Shown here: positions 24,801 through 33,209 of the stretch, piece after piece
How the letters are laid out: every line of letters begins with the position of its first letter
Numbering within the stretch: position 1 is the stretch's first letter
Assembly (NCBI GenBank): GCA_030737875.1
Contig: CM060919.1
Coordinates: forward strand, 808,463,160-808,527,159
Length of the DNA: 64,000 bases
Reading direction: 5' to 3'
Source: Allium sativum
Lineage: Eukaryota > Streptophyta > Magnoliopsida > Asparagales > Amaryllidaceae
Made by a program: the position numbers and the translations under genes
Notes under the pieces: model-generated
What the model was told of the DNA's origin: nothing
The model's database searches: none
Seen by the model: only the letters and a program-made list of their open reading frames with translations

Positions 24801-25325
24801 CCTTTGCCACGCTCACATATTGATTCGAAAAATTATGAAATTTGGAATCTAGCAATAATTTAACATCACGGACCCAACAAAAGGGGTTTCGTCGAAATCC
24901 GAGCTCGTTTGCAAAATGTCCATTTTTAAGGGCTTGAATTCCATAGCGACTATTTCGAATTTTCAACTGGACATATCTTTTGATTCCCGCTACGAACTTT
25001 TGATTTTTCGGATTCGTTGGAAAGATATTCACTATTAGATTCCATTATTTTTGGTTTCACTAAAATCCGGATTGTTTTGCACCCGGTACATTCAATTGAA
25101 GTTTGAAATCGAATTATCGAACTACCGCGCCATTTTCAATTCTATTTATAATTATATATAAATTTTTATATTCTAACGACGACGCGTAAAATATATACGT
25201 TCGAATTATATTCAAAATAAATTTCTTGTCGATATTATTTAAAATGATTCATTTTAAATAATCAAAATTCGCTAAAATTGCCAAAATAAAAATTTTAAAC
25301 TGGCCCAGATTTTCGGGTTGTTACA
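18858..25325 (-). repeat. 5' LTR of giant-LTR element
   Basis: 6,468 bp, the partner of 11321-17806. It repeats every internal block: hairpin 19222-19235, AGCAGCGGAAAA 19042-19053, 27-bp array about 22070-22300, 34-bp array about 23340-23615, AT ladder about 23660-24140 and TATA-like 24366-24373. The candidate splice donor seen in the other LTR (CTGTAAGTAT) reads CTTTAAGTAT here. Confidence 0.93.
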
Positions 25326-25330
25326 GGTTC
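25326..25330. repeat. Target-site duplication GGTTC (right)
   Basis: Identical to 11316-11320. Counting it once restores the Tat gag frame across the junction. Confidence 0.95.
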
Positions 25331-26173
25331 ACCCGACTCCCCCCTTGGTCGATATCAAATTTCACAGAATTGAGTGAGCGCTTCATCAATCAGTTTCGAC
25401 TTCATGCCCGAAATTCCAAGAGCGTCATAGAGTTGTCACGGATTAAACAGGCCCCAGGAGAATCATTGAAGTCATATTTAGATCACTTTAACCTGGCCGT
25501 CACCGAAGTTAGTGATCCTCATGATCCCACTATCCTGATGGCCTTGATAGAAGGGGTAGATCCTGACACAGAATTCGGGGATTACTTGTCTGGGAAACCG
25601 CCTCCTACTAGAGAATTGTTCTACGAAAAAGCTAATATCCGCTTAAGGCGAGAAGAAGCTCATGCAAATAGGAAGAGAAAGTACGAAGGGGCCTCGAGGG
25701 AAGGTGTCCAGAGTAATGTTGCTGTTAAACAATCTGGTGACAATTCAGGGAAGGTTGAAGTAAACGTTGGCAACCAGAGTGGGAGTAATAGCAAAAGGAA
25801 TGGGAACGACAACAGAAGGAACAGAAACCGTGGGAATAGCTCTAGTAAAAGACCCATATTCCAGACTTTTGAAATTTATATGCCGTTAAATGATACGTTG
25901 GAGAATATTTACTTGGATACATATAGCATATTGCAGTACAAAAAACCATCACCTAGAGACTCCACTGGGAAAGAGATCGCAACGGGAAAATTTTGTTTGT
26001 TCCATGGAACCCACGGTCATTCTACCAACGAATGCCGTCATTTGAGAGATATTATCGAAAGATTGCTGCAGGAAGGCAAGTTAGACGAGTACAAAGTTGC
26101 CCCAAGGGACAGGGGGACAAGCACCAGACCCAAACCAGCCTACTTCAAAACCCACAGCCCAGCAGAAAGGTAA
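25326..26173 (+). pseudogene. Tat gag, C-terminal part
   Basis: Reads TRLPPWSISNF and then LSERFINQFRLHARN, the second half of the capsid domain, followed by a basic, Asn/Gly/Arg-rich linker (residues near KRKYEGASREG and RRNRNRGNS). It has the Tat-type zinc motif CLFHGTHGHSTNEC, seen as C-x2-H-x4-H-x4-C where chromoviruses have CCHC knuckles. The frame closes at 26171-26173, while the downstream protease reads in another frame that is open from about 26097, so a frameshift lies in roughly 26100-26165. Whether that was once programmed cannot be told from one copy. Confidence 0.85.
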
Positions 26174-27542
26174 GGGGATCGTTATTAATACCATTGTAGG
26201 CAGACCCCACCTATTTGGTCGTAGTTTCAAAGCAATTGATCAGTACGTCAACGCCGCCAAGCATTTTAAGGTAGGAGAATGCAGTAGCCTCGAAGACATT
26301 ACTCCAGTAAAACAACAAAAGACGATGTCAGACGACGTCGTATTCCGCAGTAGAGATGATTCCGGAGTTCAGTCCCCAACTGACGATCCACTAGTAATTA
26401 CCACGACAATTGGCCCTGCTTTAGTCCATAAAGTGTTAGTGAACAACGGGAGCTCGGTCAATATCCTCTTCAAGAAAGCTTTTGAACAAATGAGACTTGA
26501 AGCAACTAATCTAAAGCAATGCGAAGGATGGATACGTGGCTTCAACGGAGCGTCGACGGCTCCGATGGGCTACGTTGAATTATTAGTGACATTAGGGCAC
26601 GGAGATCGCCAGAGAGTGAGGATCCTGCCATTTGTAGTTTTGGATGTGGAGTCGCCCTACAATGCTTTCCTAGGCCGACCGGCCCTTGCCGAGTTTAGGG
26701 CATGTATTGCACCTTGGTGCTTGCTGCTTAAATTCTCGACTAACTCAGAAATTGGGGTGATGAGGGGCGACCAAGCAACAGGACGAGCTTGTTACATGAC
26801 GAAGTTGAAGATGCTAATGAAGGGGTTGAATATAGAAAGTAAGGACGATTCTGCCCCTCCAAAGGGGAACTTAGCATTGCAATTAAGGGGTCCTGCCTCA
26901 AGAGAGTCGCCCTCATATGTGCTCGAGGATATAGATCCCAGAGAGGATAGAGAACCCGGGAATAGGAAGGCGACTCCCAACGAAATAACAGTAGATATAC
27001 CTATTGATGAGATAGATTCGACAAAAGTACTAAACATCGGCTCGCAACTAGATCCAGTTCGAGCGAAAGAGTTAGCTGATTTTTTAAAGGCAAATCTGGA
27101 TGTGTTTGCCTGGACTCACGTTGACATGTGTGGGATTTCGCCAGCCATCATGAGCCACTCTTTGTGTATTAATCGAAAGCACCCACCAGTCAAACAAAAG
27201 AGATGGATGTTAGGCCCAGAGCGGTCAGCAGCTTTGAAAGCAGCGGTAGAGGAATTAAAAGATAATGGATTCATTAAGGATTCAAAAATCCTGACTGGAT
27301 ATCGAATCCTGTCCTAGTCAAAAAGTGAAATGGGAAGTGGCGTACATGTATCGACTTTTCTGATTTGAACAAGGCCTGCTCGAAGGATAGCTTTCCTCTC
27401 CCCAGAATTGATCAGCTAGCAGATTCGATGGCCGGGCACGACCTTTTATCCTTTATGTACGGCTATTCTGGGTACAATCAAATTCCCATGCACATACCAG
27501 ATCAAGAGCATACAAGCTTCATCGCAGACTTGGGGTTATATT
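26097..27542 (+). pseudogene. Tat protease and reverse transcriptase N-terminal half
   Basis: The open part (to 27317) begins with INTIVGRPHLFGRS and holds the retropepsin fold. The catalytic Asp position reads Asn (AAC at 26442-26444, in VNNGSS), so the protease is dead. The RT start follows (KELADFLKANLDVFAWT, CINRKHPPVKQKRW). A frameshift near 27300 moves the reading to the 27318-27542 frame, with CIDFSDLNKACSKDSFPLPR. There the first catalytic Asp of RT, expected before the YSGYNQI motif, is replaced by Tyr (TAC, 27458-27460). A Tekay LTR interrupts the domain at 27543; it resumes at 50622. Confidence 0.87.
27538..27542. repeat. Target-site duplication ATATT (left)
   Basis: Matches ATATT at 50617-50621 on the other side of Tekay element 2. 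Confidence 0.95.
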
Positions 27543-27973
27543 TGTAACACCCCACCTCCGCCAGGGTGGCTCTTGCAAGCACTCTGACTTTGGAGGGGTG
27601 TTTGAATCAGGTAAACATGCATAATGATATATCAAGGCAGAACAAGAACATATGTATATATGTAAACAGAGTAAATAAGATAAGTAAAACAGCGGAAGAT
27701 TTTAAACTATTTCAAAACAAGTTTGGTACAACATAATTTCATCTTTCCAAATACACAAGTCTAGATAAAAACAACATTACTGAAAAACTGAAATACATAA
27801 GTACTATCCCCAAAATAAGTGATAACCATAGCTAGCTTCATGTCAAGACCGTACATGAGCTAAAATCCCACAAGCAAGCGATCAGAAATCCATGCTAAGC
27901 TCCAACGTTCCCTCCCTGAGAACCTGGGGGGGGGGGGGGGGAAACGGAAGAAAAGAGGCGAAAGAAAACAGGT

Positions 27974-27988
27974 CAGTCAAAAAGACTG
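27974..27988 (-). other. Cross-family LTR hairpin (CAGTC/GACTG)
   Basis: CAGTC, five A, GACTG, preceded by GGT and followed by AGTAAG. The partner copy is at 47875-47889. Confidence 0.6.
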
Positions 27989-28792
27989 AGTAAGCCCTAC
28001 TACAATCAATGTAAACTGATAAAGTTAACTGGCATGAGCAGCAGGGATGAACATAAGGATAACAACATACTAGCATGATGATTAACTAACAAGGTAGATA
28101 AAGGTGTCATCGCATAATCAGGATTAAGGTTTTGCACCACAGTTGTACTAGCAAACTAACATGACTTGAATAAACAAGTATTGATCCCTTGGCCCAAGCT
28201 TTGGCCCAATAACATGAAGTGACCGTAATAAGCGGTCCAACCAAACGGTCTAGTCGATCGGCTCCCTATAAGCCTAACTCGTCACGTGTTGGTGTCAATA
28301 CGGCCCAAACATAATTGTAGTCAGATTGTGCTGGGTCTCCCGTCGGGTGTATCAAGCCCTAGGGTGTCAACCACTGGACACCATAAACATGAGTGCACAG
28401 TCTCGATCTACTGGTACCCGTGCATGCTTTCCCCGGCTTCGGACTCTGTGCACGACCATAGTCCGCTCGGAACTACACCGGCGTACCATTCTGCCGTCAT
28501 TTTTGGTCGCTTACCTCCAGTTCAGTAATCGTGCCCCCTCCCTAGCCTAGTCCCTAGGGTCTTAATGATACAAACTTGGGATTACTGCTGGAGTGGACCC
28601 TCATTGCTAGGATTTTCTAGTGGGTTAAGTACGGTTTAACCCTCTTGCTAATCATGGATTAACTTGGTTAAGTGTAACGATGAGTTCACGACTTAACCCT
28701 GATTAATCTACCAAGCCCAAATTGGTTAAGTATTAAGTGGACCATGACATAACCCTAATCATGAGGCATTAATTAATTAATGCGCCTTAACC

Positions 28793-28873
28793 TCTCACAT
28801 TAGACTTTGTTGTGGTTACTAGTTAAGCCGGGCGGGTCCGGGTAGCTTTACACCACAACTTGGTCTAACCTCG
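28793..28873 (-). other. Covarying stem-loop A
   Basis: Bounded by TCTCACAT and CCTCG. Outer stem TTAGAC (28800-28805) with GTCTAA (28863-28868); inner stem GTTGTGG (28809-28815) with CCACAAC (28853-28859); apical CTA/TAG and a CCGG/CCGG hairpin inside GCCGGGCGGGTCCGGGTAG. The copy in the other LTR is at 48694-48774. See the finding for the comparison of copies. Confidence 0.55.
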
Positions 28874-28898
28874 GGTTCAAGGTACAACATGACCAACT

Positions 28899-28984
28899 TC
28901 TCACATTGGGTCCTATTGTTTGTAGCAACTAGTTAAGCCGGTCGGTTCCGGGTAGTTTTACGCTACAAACTCAACCCAACCTCG
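28899..28984 (-). other. Covarying stem-loop B
   Basis: Same frame as stem-loop A but with outer stem TTGGGT (28906-28911) with ACCCAA (28974-28979) and inner stem GTTTGTAGC (28918-28926) with GCTACAAAC (28962-28970). The apical core GCCGGTCGGTTCCGGGTAG is retained. The copy in the other LTR is at 48800-48885. Confidence 0.55.
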
Positions 28985-29479
28985 AGTTGATCACACTTAT
29001 CTTTTCTAAGTGTCATGTCCATCATGTTTCCAAAACATATCACAAATTTTCAAGCAATTGGGTAGACCTAACTTAATAGGTAAATTCCCAATGGGTAGAC
29101 CTAACTTAATAGGTAAATTCCCAATCTTATGTTTTTATGTCTTTTAAGTTTACCCAACCCCAAACGCAATCCCATCGCTTACATATCGCAATAGCGCATA
29201 AAGGATAGAAAGAGGGAACTTGGCATAATCATGACATAAAGGTGTTGAAGCCACAAGTTCAACATGGTGGCATATGAAATGTTCATATGTTCATATACTT
29301 GCATTAGGCCTCAAAAGCATGCATAAAACCAAACTTAGCATATTGGTGATACATGGCGATAAATGACATGTAGAAATGGCTATAAGTTCGCATTTAGCCT
29401 CACATGCAAGTTATCATAAGGGATATGATAACTTACATGTTGCCAAAATGCAACCTTTAGCATAAAGCTTGAAGCTTTA

Positions 29480-29945
29480 TGTTCATATACTCAAGATAAG
29501 CTTGCATAACATGATAACATGAACAAAATGATCATCCCAAACTTGCATAACATACTTGCATATCATATGACGAACTTGCATATCAAACTTGCATAACATA
29601 ACATGGTAAACTTGCATATCATAACATGGCATACTTGCATAACATAACATGATAAACTTACATATCATAACATGGCAAACTTGTATAGCATAACATGGTA
29701 AACTTGCATATCATAACATGGCATACTTGCATAACATAACATGATAAACTTACATATCATAACATGGAAAACTTGCATAGCATAACATGGTAAACTTGCA
29801 TATCATAACATGGCATACTTGCATAACATAACATGGCAAACTTGCATAGCATAACATGGTAAACTTGCATATCATAACATGGCATACTTGCATAACATAA
29901 CATGATAAACTTGCATATCATAACATATCAAACTTGCATATCATA
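29480..29945. repeat. ACTTGCATA tandem array
   Basis: Repeated ACTTGCATA(T/A)CATAACATGG units of about 22 bp grouped in higher-order units of about 45 bp. The partner at about 49400-49775 has fewer units, which explains part of the 85-bp length difference between the two LTRs. Related ACTTGCATA arrays occur in Tekay element 3. Confidence 0.88.
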
Positions 29946-30302
29946 CATTTAACTTTAGAGTTTAAGTATGAAAGTAGAATAGGGCTTACAATGCTTATGA
30001 AGACACAAAAATATGACAAAGCCCTTATGCAATCAAATAGACCCAAAATGCAAGCTCCAAATCAATAAAATCCTTGAGACAAAATGATCAAAACCCTTGC
30101 TTTATGATGTAAATATGGAAACTTGACTTGAATGCAAGCTAATGACACTCATACAAGCTTGAAAACACTTGTATGCATTGAAAATCTCTCATAGAAATGA
30201 CTTAGGAATTTTATGAAGAGAGTGGAGGCCATGAGAGGAATGATTTTGCCATAGTTTAGTTACTTGAATGAATAATGATGATTTAGGGTTAGGTTAGGGC
30301 CT

Positions 30303-30311
30303 TATTTATAG
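30303..30311 (-). promoter_or_regulatory. TATA box of chromovirus 2 LTR
   Basis: CTATAAATA on the minus strand, within TCTCTATAAATAAGGCCC. Transcription would start about 30 bp further left, giving U3 of about 520 bp and a transcribed R-U5 of about 2.7 kb. The partner is at 50135-50143. Confidence 0.65.
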
Positions 30312-30437
30312 AGATTAGGACTAGTTTCAACCTTAGGATTAAACCCTAGTTCCAATCTCAGCCCTCAAAACCGAATCTGGCCCCCAAGCTCAACACAAAC
30401 CCAAAATGGTGCACCAGGCAAAACTGCCCGGCTGGAC

Positions 30438-30520
30438 CAAGTCGACAGCCAAGTCGACAGGGCTGTCGACTTGGGTCCAACCAAGTCGACTCCCAAGTCG
30501 ACAGGGCTGTCGACTTGGGT
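30438..30520. promoter_or_regulatory. GTCGAC hairpin cluster in U3
   Basis: Two near-perfect inverted repeats centred on GG: arms CCAAGTCGACAG/CTGTCGACTTGG (30449-30474) and CCCAAGTCGACAG/CTGTCGACTTGGG (30492-30519). The partner at 50269-50340 lacks one half-unit. It lies between the E2F-type palindrome and the TATA box. Confidence 0.65.
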
Positions 30521-30525
30521 ACTCT

Positions 30526-30543
30526 GGCGGGAATTTTCCCGCC
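30526..30543. promoter_or_regulatory. Paired inverted E2F-type site
   Basis: GGCGGGAATTTTCCCGCC. Each arm reads as a TTCCCGCC core, matching the plant E2F consensus (TTTCCCGC / WTTSSCSS), head to head with a 2-nt spacer. It lies about 215 bp upstream of the TATA box on the transcribed strand and is identical at 50346-50363, 55672-55689 and 63215-63232. Confidence 0.65.
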
Positions 30544-30796
30544 TGTGCCCAACTGCCCTAAATTTCCAAATTTAAACTTGAATTTGAAATCTGTTTTTAC
30601 TTTGAATTTTTCTGAAAACTTCGTTGGTGCTTAATCGGGTCATACGGACTCCGATTTTCGAAAACTCGGACTCTATTTCGCGTATTTTTCCGAGACGAAC
30701 GCAATGGCATAGCCCGTTTCCCTTGATTCAGATTTTAGAATTAAATTCTGCCTCGATTTACGTTATAACAGGTTATTGAAAATACGGGTTGTTACA

Positions 30797-30809
30797 TTCT
30801 CCCCTCCTT
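30797..30809 (-). other. Polypurine tract of chromovirus 2
   Basis: Minus strand AAGGAGGGGAGAA abuts the 3' LTR. Confidence 0.9.
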
Positions 30810-31700
30810 GAAGGATTTCGTCCCCGAAATCTTCAAGTTAGGAAGAACGTATCCTACCATCCAACATCCATCTACTCAAAACATCATCCACGAGCAATCA
30901 TTGTCCTTACAAGATTCTAAATGTTGTATGAATATATGCAAAGGTGTGTGTATATGTACTTATCTAATGCAAATATCATCAATGCAAATTATGTTAGTGA
31001 AATGAATCCATATGTATGCAATTCCTAACATAATGTATCACATCTATATGTGTGCACATAACATACATCCATATGCAACATCCATGTGATAACACAAAAA
31101 TTTTCATCCATGAATAAGCATAAACACTCATGCATATGCAATATGAGGAGTGTGTGAGCCGATCTAGTGCCTAACGTGTATAATGCATCCACGAGTAACC
31201 ACTTGCAAACACTTGCAACCACTTGCAACCACCAAGCATAACATGTTTCAAACACATGTTTCATCCAAAGGGTTTCTACCTAAGGTTCTCATGATGAGAT
31301 TAACACGATATAGATAGCAAAAGAAAGATATGCTACAAAGAGATCGGGAAGATAAGCAAGATATACTCCTTTTGGATTACAAGAAATCCCTTCCTAACCC
31401 AACCCATATTCTATAAAAGCCCAAAAGGTTTAGTCAACCCAACGGACCCCTTCAAACCTTGACATGTACTACTAACCGATGAGTCATACCCCCTTATGGA
31501 GTTTACAACAGAAATGGGATCGAGGACGGGACCGAGAGGATATATGTAAAAGATAACATGCGAGTAAGTTCCACCGGAAAACAAGGATCAAGGATATACT
31601 CTTAGAAAGAGATATGAGGCACGTATCTAGCCTTCAGTCTTCTAAGTCACGTTTCCTTGAGTTTAACTCCTCTATGCTTTGACCGTCTTTTACTTCATGA
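30810..31700 (-). other. 3' untranslated region of chromovirus 2
   Basis: No coding signal. The block TTTCGTCCCCGAAATC next to the PPT is also present in elements 1 and 3. The segment to about 31250 is rich in ATGCA/TGCAAC words and resembles 55990-56420 of element 3. Beyond 31300 sequence quality as integrase is lost. Confidence 0.6.
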
Positions 31701-32560
31701 TTCCTTGGCTTCTTAACTCTTATTTCCAAATATGAGTTGGAACCCATTTCATTGTCGCCTCTCGTCTTCCTTTTTCACTTACTCTTCTATCATTCTTGGC
31801 TTAAACATAACTATGACCTCATGGTTTCATGCAAGCTCTCCAAAATTCACTAGTGAATCCTGGATCTCATTTACTTACTATAAAGTATTCCACGCAGCAG
31901 CACTTTTCTTGCAAATACCGATCCACGTTGCCAATTGCTCTTACTAACGTGATTTTCTATAACTCATGCTTGAACGAAATGAACCATCCGCCTGTGAATG
32001 ATAGGCCATACTTAGATTCAGTTGCTTGCCCACGACTTCCCGTAGACTGTCCCAAAACTGGCTAGTGAAAATTGAGTCATGGTTACTAATTATCCTTTAG
32101 GGAACCCCGTGCAACCGCTTTATTTCGTGAAAGTAAACTGTCACTAGCTATGATGCAGTCCTTTCGCTCTTTACCGGAGTGAAATGAGCACTCTTCGTGA
32201 GTCTACCTACTATGACCCACATGCTCGTATTCTCTTTCCTTGACCTTGGTAATCCATCGATAAAATCCATGGGAATACTCTTCCACTTCCATAGTGGAAC
32301 GTCTAGAGGATGCAATAGCCCACCGGGCTTCTTCGACTCGGCCTTAATCTGTTGGCACAACATGCACCTTGGGACAAACTCGGCCACCTCCTCGAGTGAT
32401 GTGCATCTTCAAGAGCCTTCTTTCTCTCATTGCGTCTTAGCCATCCCTTGTCATCTATAGCGAGGTGACTTAACATCTCGCCTCGAATCTACTTGTCCAT
32501 GATCTCGGCTAACTGCGGGTCTTCCTTCTGTGAAGTCCCTACTTGATCCAGAAGGGTAGG
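31701..32560 (-). pseudogene. Chromovirus 2 integrase remnants
   Basis: Fragments on the minus strand in shifting frames. The zinc-finger tail and core start (32148-32387) show FVPRCMLCQQIKAESKKPGG, WKSIPMDFIDGLPRSR and TKSAHFTPVKSERTAS. Further left, around 31960-32080, are degraded pieces of the second catalytic region (SIFTSQFWDSL-like). The chromodomain cannot be recognised. Multiple stops and frameshifts make this dead. Confidence 0.7.
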
Positions 32561-32599
32561 TCTAATGCTTAAGGGACGCTAACTAACTAATTACACTGA

Positions 32600-33185
32600 G
32601 AGAACTTCTTACTTCAACTGTCCTCGTCGGAGCTTTTCGGTTTTGAACCGCGACCACTTTAGCAGGATCCACCACTAAGCCTTGCTTAGAAACTATGTGC
32701 CCAAAAAAAATCTAACTTCTTTTCTCCCAAAAGTGACACTTGGAGGACTTGGCCTTCAACTGATGCGCTCTAAGCGTATCCATCTCCTCCACGAGATGCC
32801 TTGCGTGCTCTTCCTCATCCTTAGATAAGATCAGAATATCATCTACGAAAACCACGACAAACTTGTTCAAGAACTCCCTGAACACCCTACTCATCAAGTT
32901 CACGAAATATGCGGGTACATTAGTCAAGCCGAACGACATGACAAGCCATTCGAAGAATCCATCTGGAGTTCTGAACGCAGTCTTGTCTATATTATCTTCA
33001 GCTACCCTGAGCTGATGGAATCCAGTAGCAAGATCAAGCTGAGAGAAAACAGAAGCACCGGTAAGCTGGTTAAAGAGATCATCAATCCTCGGTAACGGGT
33101 GTCTGTTCTTCTTAGTCAGCTTATTCAATTTTCGATAGTCAACACAAAGTCGGAGAGAACCATCTGCCTTGGTAGCAAATACCAC
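32600..33185 (-). pseudogene. Chromovirus 2 reverse transcriptase
   Basis: The open part (32712-33185) covers the RT palm: [32 protein letters not shown] and the FVDD box ([11 protein letters not shown]). After CHFWEKRS the frame breaks, and GHIVSKQGLVVDPAKV follows near 32640-32690 in another frame. Homology then jumps to integrase at about 32590. The connection and RNase H, several hundred codons, are deleted. Confidence 0.85.
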
Positions 33186-33209
33186 AGGCGCTCCCCATTC
33201 AGATATACT

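Larger units (their letters stand above)
11321..25325 (-). mobile_element. Giant-LTR non-autonomous retrotransposon
   Basis: A complete element of 14,005 bp on the minus strand with GGTTC target-site duplications. The LTRs are 6,486 and 6,468 bp and the internal region is only 1,051 bp, so about 92% of the element is LTR. PBS (18844-18855) and PPT (17808-17820) are in the correct places for minus orientation. No gag, protease, RT, RNase H or integrase is seen on either strand, so mobilisation must be in trans. LARD elements, the usual large non-autonomous class, normally have shorter LTRs and longer internal regions, so the proportions are unusual. The LTRs look nearly identical over long stretches, so the insertion is recent. 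Confidence 0.93.
27543..30796 (-). repeat. 3' LTR of chromovirus 2
   Basis: 3,254 bp. In plus order it contains AAACAGCGGAAG (near 27687), a poly-G run (27927-27942), the cross-family hairpin (27974-27988), a GTGCACAG/CTGTGCAC inverted repeat (28393-28453), two covarying stem-loops (28793-28873, 28899-28984), a 33-bp duplication (about 29055-29127), an ACTTGCATA array (29480-29945), a TATA box (30303-30311), a GTCGAC hairpin cluster (30438-30520) and an E2F-type palindrome (30526-30543). Confidence 0.93.

Noticed and set aside
28286..28528. Plus-strand ORFs in the Tekay LTR (also 48187-48429)
   Set aside because: They run antisense to the element, through the inverted-repeat region, and overlap each other in two frames; chance openness in GC-richer DNA.
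28793..28984. Assignment of the stem-loops to a known ribozyme (hammerhead, twister) or tRNA-like structure
   Set aside because: The hammerhead CTGATGA/GAAA core is absent on both strands, and no twister or tRNA pattern could be fitted; reported as unassigned structure.
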